Part shown: piece after piece, positions 33,101-46,500 of the stretch
Position numbering within the stretch: position 1 is the first letter of the stretch
Layout: each line of letters starts with the position of its first letter
Assembly: GCF_000003815.2 (NCBI RefSeq)
Contig: NC_049982.1
Location: 22,975,835-23,039,834, forward strand
Length of the DNA stretch: 64,000 nt
Source of the DNA: Branchiostoma floridae
Taxonomy: Eukaryota; Chordata; Leptocardii; Amphioxiformes; Branchiostomatidae
Direction of reading: 5' to 3'
Made by a program: the position numbers and the translations under genes
Notes under the pieces: model-generated
The model's input: only the letters and a program-made list of their open reading frames with translations
The model's database searches: none
What the model was told of the DNA's origin: nothing

Positions 33101-36100
33101 CAGCCCCCACACCTAATCCAACCACATCCTTGGACTTACATCTGAAAATTAAAGAAGGGGAAAACATCTGTCAGTTCTTCAGATCTCTCCTTATTCCTTC
33201 CTGCTCAAAGAAAGATTATAGAAAAATTTTGACACACAATTTACATATTTCTTTTGTCTCTGGACTCATATGGTGAGGTAAACTAATAAGAAGTTTAAAG
33301 TACTGTATTTATATACAATTATTCACTTTGATGCTTAAGGTCTGTATGACCTTCCTTAAAACTTACACTGAGAACTGCCAGTTGTTAGAGATCAGTGGAT
33401 TTTAAAAGAGCTCTTACCCAAGAGCTGCCAGGACCTGAGGAATCACTTCTGTGCCCATCTCCTGCATGGTTGGGAACTTGTAGCTGTAAAAAATTATATA
33501 ACAAAATATTAAGAAAACCTTAAACCACAGAATATGCTCTCCAGTCCAACATGTGGTAAACGTTCCTTACACAGTGCAGTTGAACACCTAATTCCCCACC
33601 CAGACATTCAGAACTTTCCAGGATACCATGACATAATACAAGAACAGCACATCCACAAATAGCTCAATGTTAATGCTTGGAAACAGAGGTAGCAAAGATG
33701 ACTTTATGAAAAGAAGATAGCATGAAAAGTAATAGCAACAAGACGTTGCAGATTGCGCAATCCTTTGGAAGCAAGCGGCCTTCCAACCTTTGTTCATCAG
33801 ATTTTTCAGGGGCCGGGGCCGGAGCTGGGGCCGGCGCTGGTTGGTCAGATGTTACGGAAGGCGGCCTGCTCTTCTTAAAAGAAACGGCTCTTCGCAGAGA
33901 TGGAGAAGCTTTAAAGGCTCTCTGCAGAGCAGGAGAGCCAAAACCACTTGCAGTGCTATGTGGAAGTGACAGTGAAACAAGGAGAAGAGGAAAAAGGAAG
34001 GAGGGAACAGAGGAGAGGGAATTCAAGCGAAACGTAAAGTACATTTAAAAGGTTAAAAGGTTTTGGTTAAACTTAAGGTGAAAGAAATCTTGATCCAGTG
34101 TTAGCTCACAGAACAGCTAAATATTCCACTGGTTTTAACAGAAAAGACAGATGATAGTTAGTTTATGGCTTCCTTTTCTGTACTACTATGACTTGCTGCA
34201 GGACAAAGCTGCAGAATGAACATCCTTCAGTCTACAGGAAAGGCTGATCCTGGCAAGGGAAGGACGAGCCTTGAGATAATTCTCTATGTTCATGTCTATC
34301 TTGTCCCCCCAATGACCTGTAAGTCAAGAGACTAGGTAGGTAGGTAGGTATCTATAAAAGACTTGTTTTGTATTAAGTAAATGGCCAGCCGGAAGAAAGT
34401 CCTTGAGTTTTAAGGTGACAACTCATATTTCAATGGGTGGGGGCATCTGAGGATTACTGCCTGGCCCATACAACCCAAATTTGACACAATCTGCTTATCA
34501 TGTTATTACTTAATACTATTTTTACTTTTAAGGGTAGTTTAGTCAAATTTGGTGGATCCTCGTCATATTCAGCTTTTCCACTGTCCCAGTAACCAGAACT
34601 GGGGCTTATATATCACTCAAGGTGACTGGGTTAGAGCAAAGGACAGATGAACTTAACAGGAAGGGACAACAACTGCTAGCAACAGATAACAGCAAGAGGT
34701 TCCATCACAGCTATATCATTGGTAACCTGTTTACTAAGTATGACAGATATGACAACAAATGACATTCTAGATAAAAAATAGTCAAACTAATTTCTAAGAT
34801 GAATAAAACATCATACCTGAGACATAATATATTGTAAAAGAATTGCTGGGGAGCTTGTGTGATAATTATAGAATAATGATAAAAGTTTAATGTCAAATTA
34901 AAGAAAATTGCACAATTATAAAGTACCCAAAAGTGGATAACAAAATCCATAGTATGACACTTGAAAGAAATTAAGTTGCAACATCTTCATACAATTCATA
35001 ATCTCTTGGTGCCTTCTGTATGTATGTCTGCATCTCCATAGATGTACTAATAGTGACAGGATGCTGTCCAGAGCTGGAAATAACACCTCGAGTAAAATTT
35101 GAGTTGTGCACTGAGTGCAAGCATCTAACCTGCTCTCTGGCTCATATACTGAAAGGTAACAACTTATAGTGGTTTTAAGTTCTCTATTGACTGTTACCTG
35201 CTTATACATAAAGATTATTATAGTAAATCGATTCTGAAGTTGAAAAGTTTTTTTACTGTGATCTATACTCCCTAGATTCTGAGAGGTCGTGAGGTAATAC
35301 TATGCAAAAAGAAACAATTTGGGCCCTGTAATGTCATACAACACAGAAGTAGGTGTCTGTCTGACACTTTTCTAGCTAAGCTATGAATGACCAGGTGTGC
35401 TTACTCATTAGGCAGGGTCTCAGCTCCCTCCTCCTGCCCAGGAACAGTGATCTGGACGATACAGAACTTGCTGAGGATGGCCTTCATGTCCTCGTGGAGC
35501 AGGAACTGGTGGAACGACTTGTCTGGGTACAAACAATACAAAAATGTCAGGGGAAGGTAGTCAGTGGTTTTATATAGAGAATGGAACCAATCAGTTACTT
35601 TGTATAAGATTGGGCTAGAAAAGTGTCACAATACTAACAGGACCAGTTGGTATTTAGACCAGATTTTAGTCATCTTAGCCTTTAGTTATGTGGGCGAAGC
35701 CACACATATAGTTTTCTTACAAGTATTTCACCGGAAATCAGAAACAAATGGAAGCCTCCATGTACTCCATGTTTCAAGCTTATTGATTGGCCTAAAGTCG
35801 CACTTTCTCGGTTGTACGTCAGAGGTGAACCTATCAACGCGCAGGACACAATCGGCATCCATTTTGATAATAGCCAATCAAAACTCAGAAAAATGGAAGC
35901 TGTTAGCAAATACTCCACGTTCCCAGCTTTTTGATTGGCCTAAATTCAGACTGTCTCGGGTATACGTCAGAGCTGGACCTATCAACGCAGAGAACACAAA
36001 ATGTCATTCGGCATCCAGTTTTATAATAGCAGCTGAGACGCGGCAGTAAATCGGCCATGCATTCGACCAAACAGGCGCTCAAGGAAGAAGTTGCCCGCCA

Positions 36101-37495
36101 CGGAATGAACAAGATTGATAAATTTGCACAAAAAACATTATCTTCAGAAAATGGGACCTTGGAATCTTGCAAATTAAACAGTGAACGGACGTGTTCAAGC
36201 TACGCATTGCATTTGTATACATGTACCTGTTAAAATGCGGGCAATAACGTTACGGCAAGCTTGGCCGAATGGCTAAAGCACCAGCTACATTTGCGCTTTT
36301 TTCGCTAGGTCAACCCTGGTTCGATTCCGGGCGGGAACAACTTTTTAAAAACGGGAACAACTTTCTTTTACTTGTCCTTTTTTTTTCTTTTTTGATATTT
36401 ACAACAATTTTATCTTGCAAACAGAGCATCGTTCAGTTTACACGCCTTTTTATTTATTTTTTAATTGCCCTCAAAAGACGGCGTTTAAACGGTCGGACGG
36501 TCCATGTGGGGAGGGGGGCTCGTCAACGCCTCGGACCATACCGGCAGCCAAATACTGTATCGTCGATGTCTGTCGCCTGCGGCGTTAAGTCAAATTTGGA
36601 ATGGAGGCTACGGTACGGTACCGGACCTGAACCTGATCATGAATTTCAGCTTTATAATTGCTACACAGCACAACCCGTGACGTCAGGTAAAGGCCGAGAA
36701 TAGGGGTGAACCGAGAATACGGGGCACCTAATGGCAATTACTATTGTGTGTAAGATAGTTTGACTTAAACTTCAAAAAAGGCCACGGGAAAGACTTGCTG
36801 CATTTTCGCGAAAATGTTGTCATTCTAGTTGTTTCTTTTCTTGCGATTTTTCCTTTCTTTTCCCTTCGCCCACATCCTGCATTTTTTCAAAAATGTTGCC
36901 TTTCTAGTTTTTCTTATCTTTCTTGTTTTGCTGAAATAGATCAGCAATAATATTGGAGCAACTAGATACAATTGTCATTTTTACAATATCCAGTTAAATT
37001 CACATAACACATTATATCTTTAACTAGTTGTGGAAAGGATAATTTAATAGTTTACTTCTTCTAGTCCGTATATCAACTTATGAATAAATCTGTATTAATA
37101 ATATTAAACTGGTTATCCCTAGTGTTCTTGTCTATATGACTGTACTTGTTTAACAGCTTACTTTATCATAATAGTTTTTGGGGCCGATGTTCAAGGGCAC
37201 GTACAATCAATTCTATCATTAAAGTAGTACTCACAAGTATGGCGACATTTAATATAACCTCCTTGATTTAATCAAGAAATAAGTTTTCAACAAGTCCTGA
37301 TTGAACAGCCATGTACATTATTACTTCCCTGTCACCTAATCCCAATTCATCTCTGTCAGGGTGCACGTAATAGTGAATATCTTTATCAGTTGGCCATGTA
37401 CCAAATTGTGTGGAGGATGACATCAATCTGTACAGGGTGGAGGGACTACTGTTACTGTAAATTGTGAAATTGCTGCAGTGCCTTAAATTTTATAT

Positions 37496-37532
<37 letters not shown>

Positions 37533-40500
37533 CCGTGTGTGTGGTCGTGTGTGTATGTGGTTGTGACTGCCACAAAAACTTTATATCTTGGCTGCCTACC
37601 CTATTGTCTAAGCTGTACATTGTAGAGACTATTATTATAATAACTAGAAAGGCCGACATTTGCTTGGGTGCAAATACAGCATATTTCAGCCATACCCATT
37701 CCCACGCAACATTGGACTGTTCCAAGTCACCCCTGCGCAAAAATGCAATATTTAATGTAAGTTATCCCCAAAAGAGAACTAATATTGTGAATTGATTCCA
37801 TGTCAAAACAGAGCTTGCCCAATATGCCCCGGGCCCATATGGAAGAATATAATCTTCCACAGGAGCGCCTATGCATAACTGATTGGTTTTTAGAATCGCG
37901 GCAGCTCCTATTTTTCCGAGAGTGAAAAAAAAACGCATCTTCCATTCAGAAGATTTTCGTCATGAAATTACATGACGCCATTCAACAATTTCCACTTCGA
38001 TAACTAGGTCTAAGTACCGTCATAATCTCCTTGTGATGTGGGTGCATTTATTATTGCAGTGAACTTTTTTTAAGCAAGTAGGGCATACGTTTTAATAATT
38101 GTCAGGTGCAGGTACTGTGTAGTAGGAGTGTTGTTGTTTTTTTCAAGCTAAAAACTTCAATCTTCTTCTTGTTTTGTATGAGCCATTACATAAACGGAGA
38201 CGTCTCGAAATTTTACAAGAATTTTACCACCCTGTCGCTTCATTTCTTTTCTGAAAAATCCCAGGACGAACAAGTTAACTTGATTTGGCTTTATCTATAT
38301 ATTTCATTTTCCTTCGAATTCTTTGTTAAGTATATGCCCCTGCATACCACTGTTAAATTGTTTTACTTTGTATGCAATCAGCCATCGGACGTAATCTTGT
38401 CTGAGTGTTATAATTTCCTGCTCGTAGCGTGCGAGACCTGGAGGATAGGTGTTTCTACTTTGTTCGGGGGGTTCTTTTCGGAGGTCAGTGGTGATACTCT
38501 GGTATTGAGAGTGTTTTATTGGGCTCAAACTCTGGCAGTTTAAAGTTACTTACAATTTGAATGTACAAAGTTTACGTCAAAAAAGAACAACAACAACACT
38601 AGAAGTACCTACATTTGTTCGGGGAAAAATACATGCATTCTCGCCACTGTCAAACTTACGTATCAAAACTAAACGCAAGCCGTCCAATTTTCCCTGTCCA
38701 AATCTGCCGAAAATGATTGATAGTGCCATGCGGAATGTTGGTATATTCATCGACACTAACGTTCAATGCACGCGTACCGTCCGCTACCGCTCAAATGACC
38801 CTGTCTGAACTCCAAATCCTCGCAAACTACAATTTCAAACCCGGCAAAGGGGACCATATGGCCACAGTAAGGCTGTAATATGCATCTGTTTGTGTATATA
38901 CGGGATTGCAAGGCCCCGCTTATGAATATTAACTAGCATTCGCCTTTCTCGTCGCTGATTGGCTGGCGTCCATAAAGTAATTATCTCTCGCTCTCCCCAG
39001 ACCGCTGGCACCTGGCACGTGTGGGCTCTGGGGTCACTGGAGTTCACGGCAGGAAGCCGAAAGAAAACCAATTTCCCCTCAGAAAAGCGCTGAAATTAAG
39101 CATTTTAAAGTAGTTTATGCCCAAAATTTTACTCGGATCATTTTACCAACTATCTAATGCCTATCTACACCAAATTTAAGGTCATTCCATTGTAATTCAA
39201 GGGAACAGGGGGCCACAATATACCGTTTTGGTCAAAACATGACCTTTAAACTTCAATAAAATCATTTTAGAGGCAGATATGAAAAAAATGAGAAAACAGC
39301 ACCTCGGTATTGACCCACTCTACCCTTGTGCCAAATTTCAGGTCATTCGGTCACGGAACGACGGAGATGAATCGCTTTGAAGATTTGACAGGAGAAAGAA
39401 AGAAAGAAAGAAAGAAAGAAACATTACGAATACAATATATTTCACCATACCATATATGGTATGGCTGAAATATAATGATGTATTGGAGGCACCTGTAGGT
39501 ATAGGCCATGCACTTAACTTCCAACCAGCACCAGCAACTATGTTTCAATTATGTGACTGCAGCACTAGCCATTGTTTCAACTGTAACCTTAAAACCTCCA
39601 TTTACTCCCTACCATGAAATGAAATCCCTGCACCTCAACTTAAAGCTATTTCCGGTACCTATAAATTGTATCCAGCAGGGTCTAAGGATACACAGGATCC
39701 AAGTGATTGGTCATGCCATTTCCCATTGCCCAAGAGAGTGAGACTGCAGATGAAATGAGGAACCTGTGATGTTCAAACCACTAAATCATCCGTCATTCCA
39801 AACCTCCAAAATTAAATTGGAATGCACTAGTCCTGGCGGATACATCATTATTGGGCTGTCACATTCCTTATCCTCAACTACAGTATTTCCTAAATATATC
39901 ATATTATTAGCTTAATATGATAATTGTTTATGATAGTTTGCAGCAGACTAGTTTGAGTTTTACCAGAAGATGACATGTCTAGTGAACATGACTGTGTGAC
40001 CTTCAAAGGTAATAAGTAATTCATATGATATGTTCAAGTACAACCATCTCTCTGGTACAGTCATAACATACATGGGGAAGGTTGTTCTATCAAAATGGCA
40101 TGTCAAATTCCCCAACTGATATCTCAGGGAAGCAGACTGCCAACTCAAGGTAATACACACAGCATTTACATGTAACATTCCTTTAATATTCAATTTTTCA
40201 GCTGGCCACATTAGTTTTAGCACTGTAAATGTTACAGTACGTGTTGTACTGGCCAAGAATATCTACAAGACAGGTTTAAATCCGGTTTACAAAATTCAAA
40301 ATTACCTACAATAAGATTAAGAGCACTTAAAATGAACATTGTACCTCTTGTCCTACAATGCCATGACTGATGGAATGTTTGTTAGAATGAGGGCAAGGCT
40401 GTCCTCTGGAGTACACTGTCATGGCTTTATAATTCATGCACACGCTGGCCGAATTTGTAGATCGGTCAGAGGAGCATCCGCTGTATTTTCGCTGAAAAGC

Positions 40501-43500
40501 CCCTTCACAAGTTGGACGGATTCGAGCCTCTTCTACCCAACACTAATGAATGCGAATATATTCCCCATGAGATGGTAGCTTCTCTTCGACATGGACGAAA
40601 TGACAATCTATTAGCCTGCTAATATTTGGATCAACTTTAATATTTGAGTTTTGGGAAATATGCTTAATGCATGAGTGGGGTGGCACCCTAAAATCAATGA
40701 TAACATTAACAGGAATTTTGCAATTATAGACCAATCTCAAAAAAGCTAAACAAAATGGCCTCACTGAATTTAAGCGCAGCTGGAAGTAACCCGGAAATGC
40801 TGGTCGAGCTGCTAAAAATCATCCGAAGCCCGTGTAATCGCGAAAATGCCGGTCATAATCCGAAAATGCCCAATTGGAGCTTGCCAATAAGTTGGCCCAG
40901 CTAAATTCTTGTTTTCTAAAGAGAGCTTTAGAACAATGACTGTCACAGTAGATATAAAAGATGCAACATTTTTGGTGATAAACATTGTATCCCTCATTTA
41001 AAACAGTCACAACTGGTGACAATTCAATATCATTGATATCATCAAAACTATGGAATGATTGAATAGAACTGTTGACACCAAATATGATATCAAACTGTAA
41101 CAGTTTTACAGAACATCATTACCAATACCAGGAAAACCCTTTAAGTTGGTGTTTTGTATCATCATGATCAAGAATTTCAGCACAACTTATTAAGGCTTCA
41201 AACCACATCAATCCATAAAACATATTTGGACAGCTATTCCTCCTATATTAGCAGACAGTATTGAAACGGCTGACAGGAATTTCAAGGGTAACGGCACCTC
41301 TATACCTAGAGGCACTATAAATCATTGGTTATATCTACCTATTAGGATGAACTGAATGATATTGGTTGAATAGCAGCCAAGCCTGAAATTGACTTTCACC
41401 TTTTTTCTGACCAAGCCTCAATGTTTTATATTGATTAGATGGTCATGATGGAATAGCTGGCTGCAAGAATAGCTAACAAGAGTCTTCCCTCTTATTAAGG
41501 CTTAAGAGTATGGTGTGAGCCTGCACAATTTCATCTTGTTTCAATTTGGGAAAGTGCAATGCATGAATACCAGAAAAGCATTACACTTATTGTTTCCACA
41601 AAAAGACGAAAGGTCAAGGTCCATTTTTGCCACCCTGGTACTGCAGCAGAAATTTGTTTTTTTTTTGTATCTTTTAAACTGGAAGTGCTATAATGGTCTT
41701 AATTTTTTGGTGGCCAATAGCTTGTGGCATAAGGATGGGCCCCAAGCAGGCCGTGCTAGAGGAATTGCAGGCCCTGGGGCGTTTTTGTAAAAATCTTCTA
41801 AGGAGGATAACTGAACAATCTAATGACAAATTTAGGTTAGCTTAGACAGAGATGTACATCATAAAGTGCAAATTATACAAACTTAATTTGCATAATAAGA
41901 AAATCTATATTTCTAGTGTTTTCCATCATAGGAATCAAATACCTGTATCATACATGTACTATTAGTAGTTTGTGGCAGGTGGAACAATAACAGATACCAA
42001 TTAAGCAAATAAGTCCCTCCTTTGCATGATTAATGTAAAAGTGCCATAATGATTATGATAATTCTTATCATAAGTGGTAAATGAATGGACAATCAACATA
42101 GTGACTGGTGTTAGTTATTTAAAGGTGAACATAACCCGAAGCATAGATAATATGCAAAATTAATGTGGAATTCATTTACATATTAATCAGACTATTTCAT
42201 TGAGACATGAGGTCTCCAAACTCTTGTTTGAGAAGTGCAATTAATCTGGCAGAAATACTATTGGGCACTAGCCAGGGTTCGAAATACACATACTTAACTT
42301 GCAATTGGCACATACTTTTTGAGATTTGCATGTAAAATTATTCTGAACTTGCAATCTTGCATGTTGAAAATACCTGGCCTATTGGAAAAATACTGAGGAA
42401 TTAGAGTTTAGACCCCCTACTCTTAGACAAAAAGACAAATGGACGTGTGTCTTTATCCTTCCTTGTTTTTGCCAGTAACTTTCTCCGGTAGCTTTACTAG
42501 ATGTAATCAAAATTCACCGATTCAAGCGAGCGATACTCGTTGCCATCGCCGCCTAGTTGCATTTTGCATGTAAATTTTTCAAATTGCATGTAAAATTTTT
42601 GGCAACTTGCAATTTTGCATGTAGCAAAAAAAAAGTATTTCGATCCCTGCTAGCCATAACAATTATTGACAATTGACAATATGACAATTATTACATGTAC
42701 ACAGGAGATCCTGGTCATTGTTTTCCCCACTACAAACATGATGTGTAGTCACTGTGTTGTCATGAGTGATAGAGTGAGTGCATTGGGGGATGTGTTGACT
42801 GAAAACCACTCTGCTAGGGAACATTCAGCTTGTATTGTACTCTGTCTAGTAATATAACTACCTGACTGTGGTGCAATTTCAACTGAAGCTTTTTGAACAA
42901 ACCTTACAGACAGTTACAGTTGCACAAACTTTGTGGATGCTGGCAACAAACCGAACACATTAGTCCAGCCCTTTATTGCAGGGAACTGGTCAATGGTCAG
43001 GCCCTCACGGTCATTAATCAAGCATTTATTGATATTCTTACTAATTATAGGAACATTGTTAAGGTTCTCCTTTTATACATGTAGGTGTGGAGACATTTCA
43101 ATGTCTTACAAGATCCTGAAGTTGTTTTATAGGTTGGAAAGATTGCAGTTTTCTACTCAGGTAAGCAAAGCTAAGGTTGGAAGTAATCGATACCCTTCTA
43201 GCCATGTCACATTATACAGGAGTCACTGCACTTGGACTGAGTCAGCTGATGGTGTGCCTACGTGCCAGCATGCACAGCCAGCTCATTTACATCAGATATA
43301 GATCCCATTTCTCATCATGCCCAAACGTGACTGTCACAGCAAAGTTATCAGCAACATTTGGGGTACACTTACAGTAGAGGATTGATGGTAATTACTTGTG
43401 ATACCACTTCAGGAAATTATAAGCTACCATGAATGAAATTCCAGTTCATGGCTTCAACTGCAAGTTCCAGAGGGAGAGCTGCTAACCACTTGACTATGCA

Positions 43501-46500
43501 GCCTGTCTGTAGGAACATCATGCTCGCTGATAAAACTGGCTTTTATGTTTTATTTCATACAGTATTTCAGTTCAGCCTGACAGCATTTCTGAAAGCTTTG
43601 CTTTTATCATGTTTGAATCAATCTTTGCATGTGAGTTTTATATGGAGCAATATTTCTGAGAACAATACTACATTGTGGTGATGATTCTCAAATATGATAT
43701 AATGTTAGCTACATATAATAGCTGGGTAATAAAAGACACAGTTGCTATGCTCCCTGGCTGCTTGCATGCATTGATCAGGTTGGCTAATCATAATTATCTG
43801 TAATTACACACTTAGAGCCGACAAATTAGAAAGACTGGACAGGACAGATTGCAAATAACGTGAAACAATTCCAGGAGCATTATAACCCACAGTTGGTACA
43901 CTGAAATTTAAAGCTAACTTAAAGGTATTGATCCAGAGAGAGGTAACTTTGATATGCACTCACCTAACGACCATGACCTAGTAATTGATTCATCAATGAA
44001 TGGTAAAGGAAATCTGTTGAATTTAATCAACTATTCAAAGGAAACAATTGAACCACAAAATCTCAATAGTGATGATCCGGGTAGGTACAATCTTGGGGTA
44101 CGGATGGTGACTTACTGAATGTGGTTAATTTTATCAATTAACTGAAAGGTAATTAGGACTTTGACAAACAGACTTAGCCCTCATTCTGACTTGCATAGTA
44201 ATAGTATCTCACCCCTGTATTCAATCTTATCTTGACAACCTTCATACTGTTAACACCATACTATTTTTTCTGAAAAAAAGTTTTGATACTTACGGTTCTG
44301 TCCAATGTCATGCACAGTGAGGAACACCCTCAGCTTGCGGTCTCCCTGAAAAATAAAAACACTTTGAGTCACTACTTCTGTTCTTGATGGTTTTATTCAG
44401 GGCTGGCCAGGAAGAGTCCTGACATCCTGAGTTGTAAGCAATTATTCAGACTTTCTCATTCGAAACTCGTCTTAATTCTCAGTACAAAATGTCTATTTCC
44501 ATGTTAACTTTACACCATCAAATGTTACAAAATGTACATGTTTCATGCTCTACATTATCTATCAAAATAGTGCAACATGATGTCTGGTACAAACTTATCT
44601 GTGTCTCTGCTCTGTGACCACAATAGGTTTATTTTGAAAGGTGCATTAAAATTATATATAAGTAATATAACAAATTGAATTCATCCTCCAGGACCTGTTT
44701 TAATGGGGCACATTTATTTACGTACCATACTTGTCATATTTGTAATCAATGATGAATCAAGAAATATAAAATAAGCAGACAACACAATCATTTTCTTTAC
44801 TTAATAACGAAACAATGAAACACAATCCACTAACTTAACTTTACAATGCAGAGAGGGTATTCTAAGATTTATTGTACAAGAGGGGATTATGTTATACTAT
44901 GGTTACACCCCAGTGGATACATGATGCGATCCTGAGGCATATACCCAGACAAGCAGAACATATACGATGTAGACTCTGCACATCCCTACAGGATTTTAAA
45001 AACAAACAGATTGATACAGATGAGATTAGGTTTTTCATCAGACTCTGATCATGATAACCTTGAAACCTAATTTGGCAAGTAGCCCTAGTGGCAACAAGGT
45101 CTGAATACCAATCATGACATTACATGCAGGTTCAGATACATCATGTAATTGCTGCAGGGGAAGTGCCTTTAAATGTCATGATGGTTTTCATCCTATCTAC
45201 ATGTACATGTACATGTAGGGGTTATGTATCTCACAATGTCATCTGATGTGCACATCTTCAAAACCAATGAATATCCACTGTTTTACGACGGACATTTAAG
45301 GTCATAAAAAGTTTGAGAGTTTGTATTAGAACAATTCTTCTTTGCACTGATGTATCCTTTTTCTAAATACTGCGTACATTGTTTGATTTAGAAAGGCAAC
45401 ATATTTCCAAAAATGCATAATGTTTTCCCTGTAGCCCTTTGCCAAGCTACTTGCACACAATACTAATTGCCATTAAGATTGCCCTATAATATGTGCATTG
45501 CAAGTAAAAAAAAGAAAGAAAGAAAGAAAAACTACATCTACTTGGTTTTTGGACCAAGTCATTCACATAATTATACTATACCATTAGTCTTAGCCAAATG
45601 TTATATGTTTACGTATGATACAAGAAAAAAGACAATATTTGCAAAAATGTCTAACCTAAGCTCAGATTGGCTATAGCCCCTAATTTATCTAGACCAATGC
45701 AAGTTGAAAAAACATCAGTAAGAACAGAAACAGCAGTGTCTTTGCTAAATGCCCTTCTAGCTGCTATACAATGTAGGTTGTTACTGACTCTGCTATAGTC
45801 GTCATCATTGTGTCATTTATTTCATCCTAAACAATAGCCTGTCTCAACTCTACAAGATAATTCCCTGGTTTGTGCAAATTTTGAAATGTGACAGTACTGT
45901 ATTGTGAAATTTAGTTATCACATTTCCTAAGATTTATTTTTCCCCACGGGGTCCTCTTTGAAAAATCCAATTTAATGCACAGAGGGGTTCAAGGACAGGT
46001 AACAGTGTAACCTAAATCTGGGACCCTGTGTCTGCTCTGTGTAGGCTACCTGCACTAATTCTCAGGACTCAGCATGGTAAACACATTAAACAAACATGGC
46101 ATGGCCTCTGGCAGGATTAATGGCCATCCAACCCAAGGTCACACAATGACAGACAAGGCAAAGGGCTTGTCAGGAAAATTACAGATGTTATACATTTATC
46201 AAAGAAGACATGCAATGCTATGTCATGATATGAATGTTATTGTAAAGGGATAATTTTGTTGTCCTTGATAATGATTTCAAAAGTTCATCTGTCAGTGTTC
46301 CTGTGCATTGCCTATGATGAATAAATGATAATGTAACATGAACGGTATAAATTTTGCTGTTTTAATGCAATGAAAAGAGGCACTTAAATTCATTTCACAA
46401 GCCTGCATAGGACACTATCGGATGACCTCTTGTCTGCTCTTAGCAATAATTGATATCAACATCATGATGATAATAACATGGTCAAATATTGATTTATAAT

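Noticed and set aside
33722-34048. Plus-strand 108-residue frame with Gly-Ala repeats
   Set aside because: It is the antisense shadow of the GC-rich minus-strand candidate exon at 33788-33955.
38106-38543. Plus-strand 145-residue frame
   Set aside because: AT-rich, Phe-rich translation without recognisable domain, in a large NDRG intron on the opposite strand.
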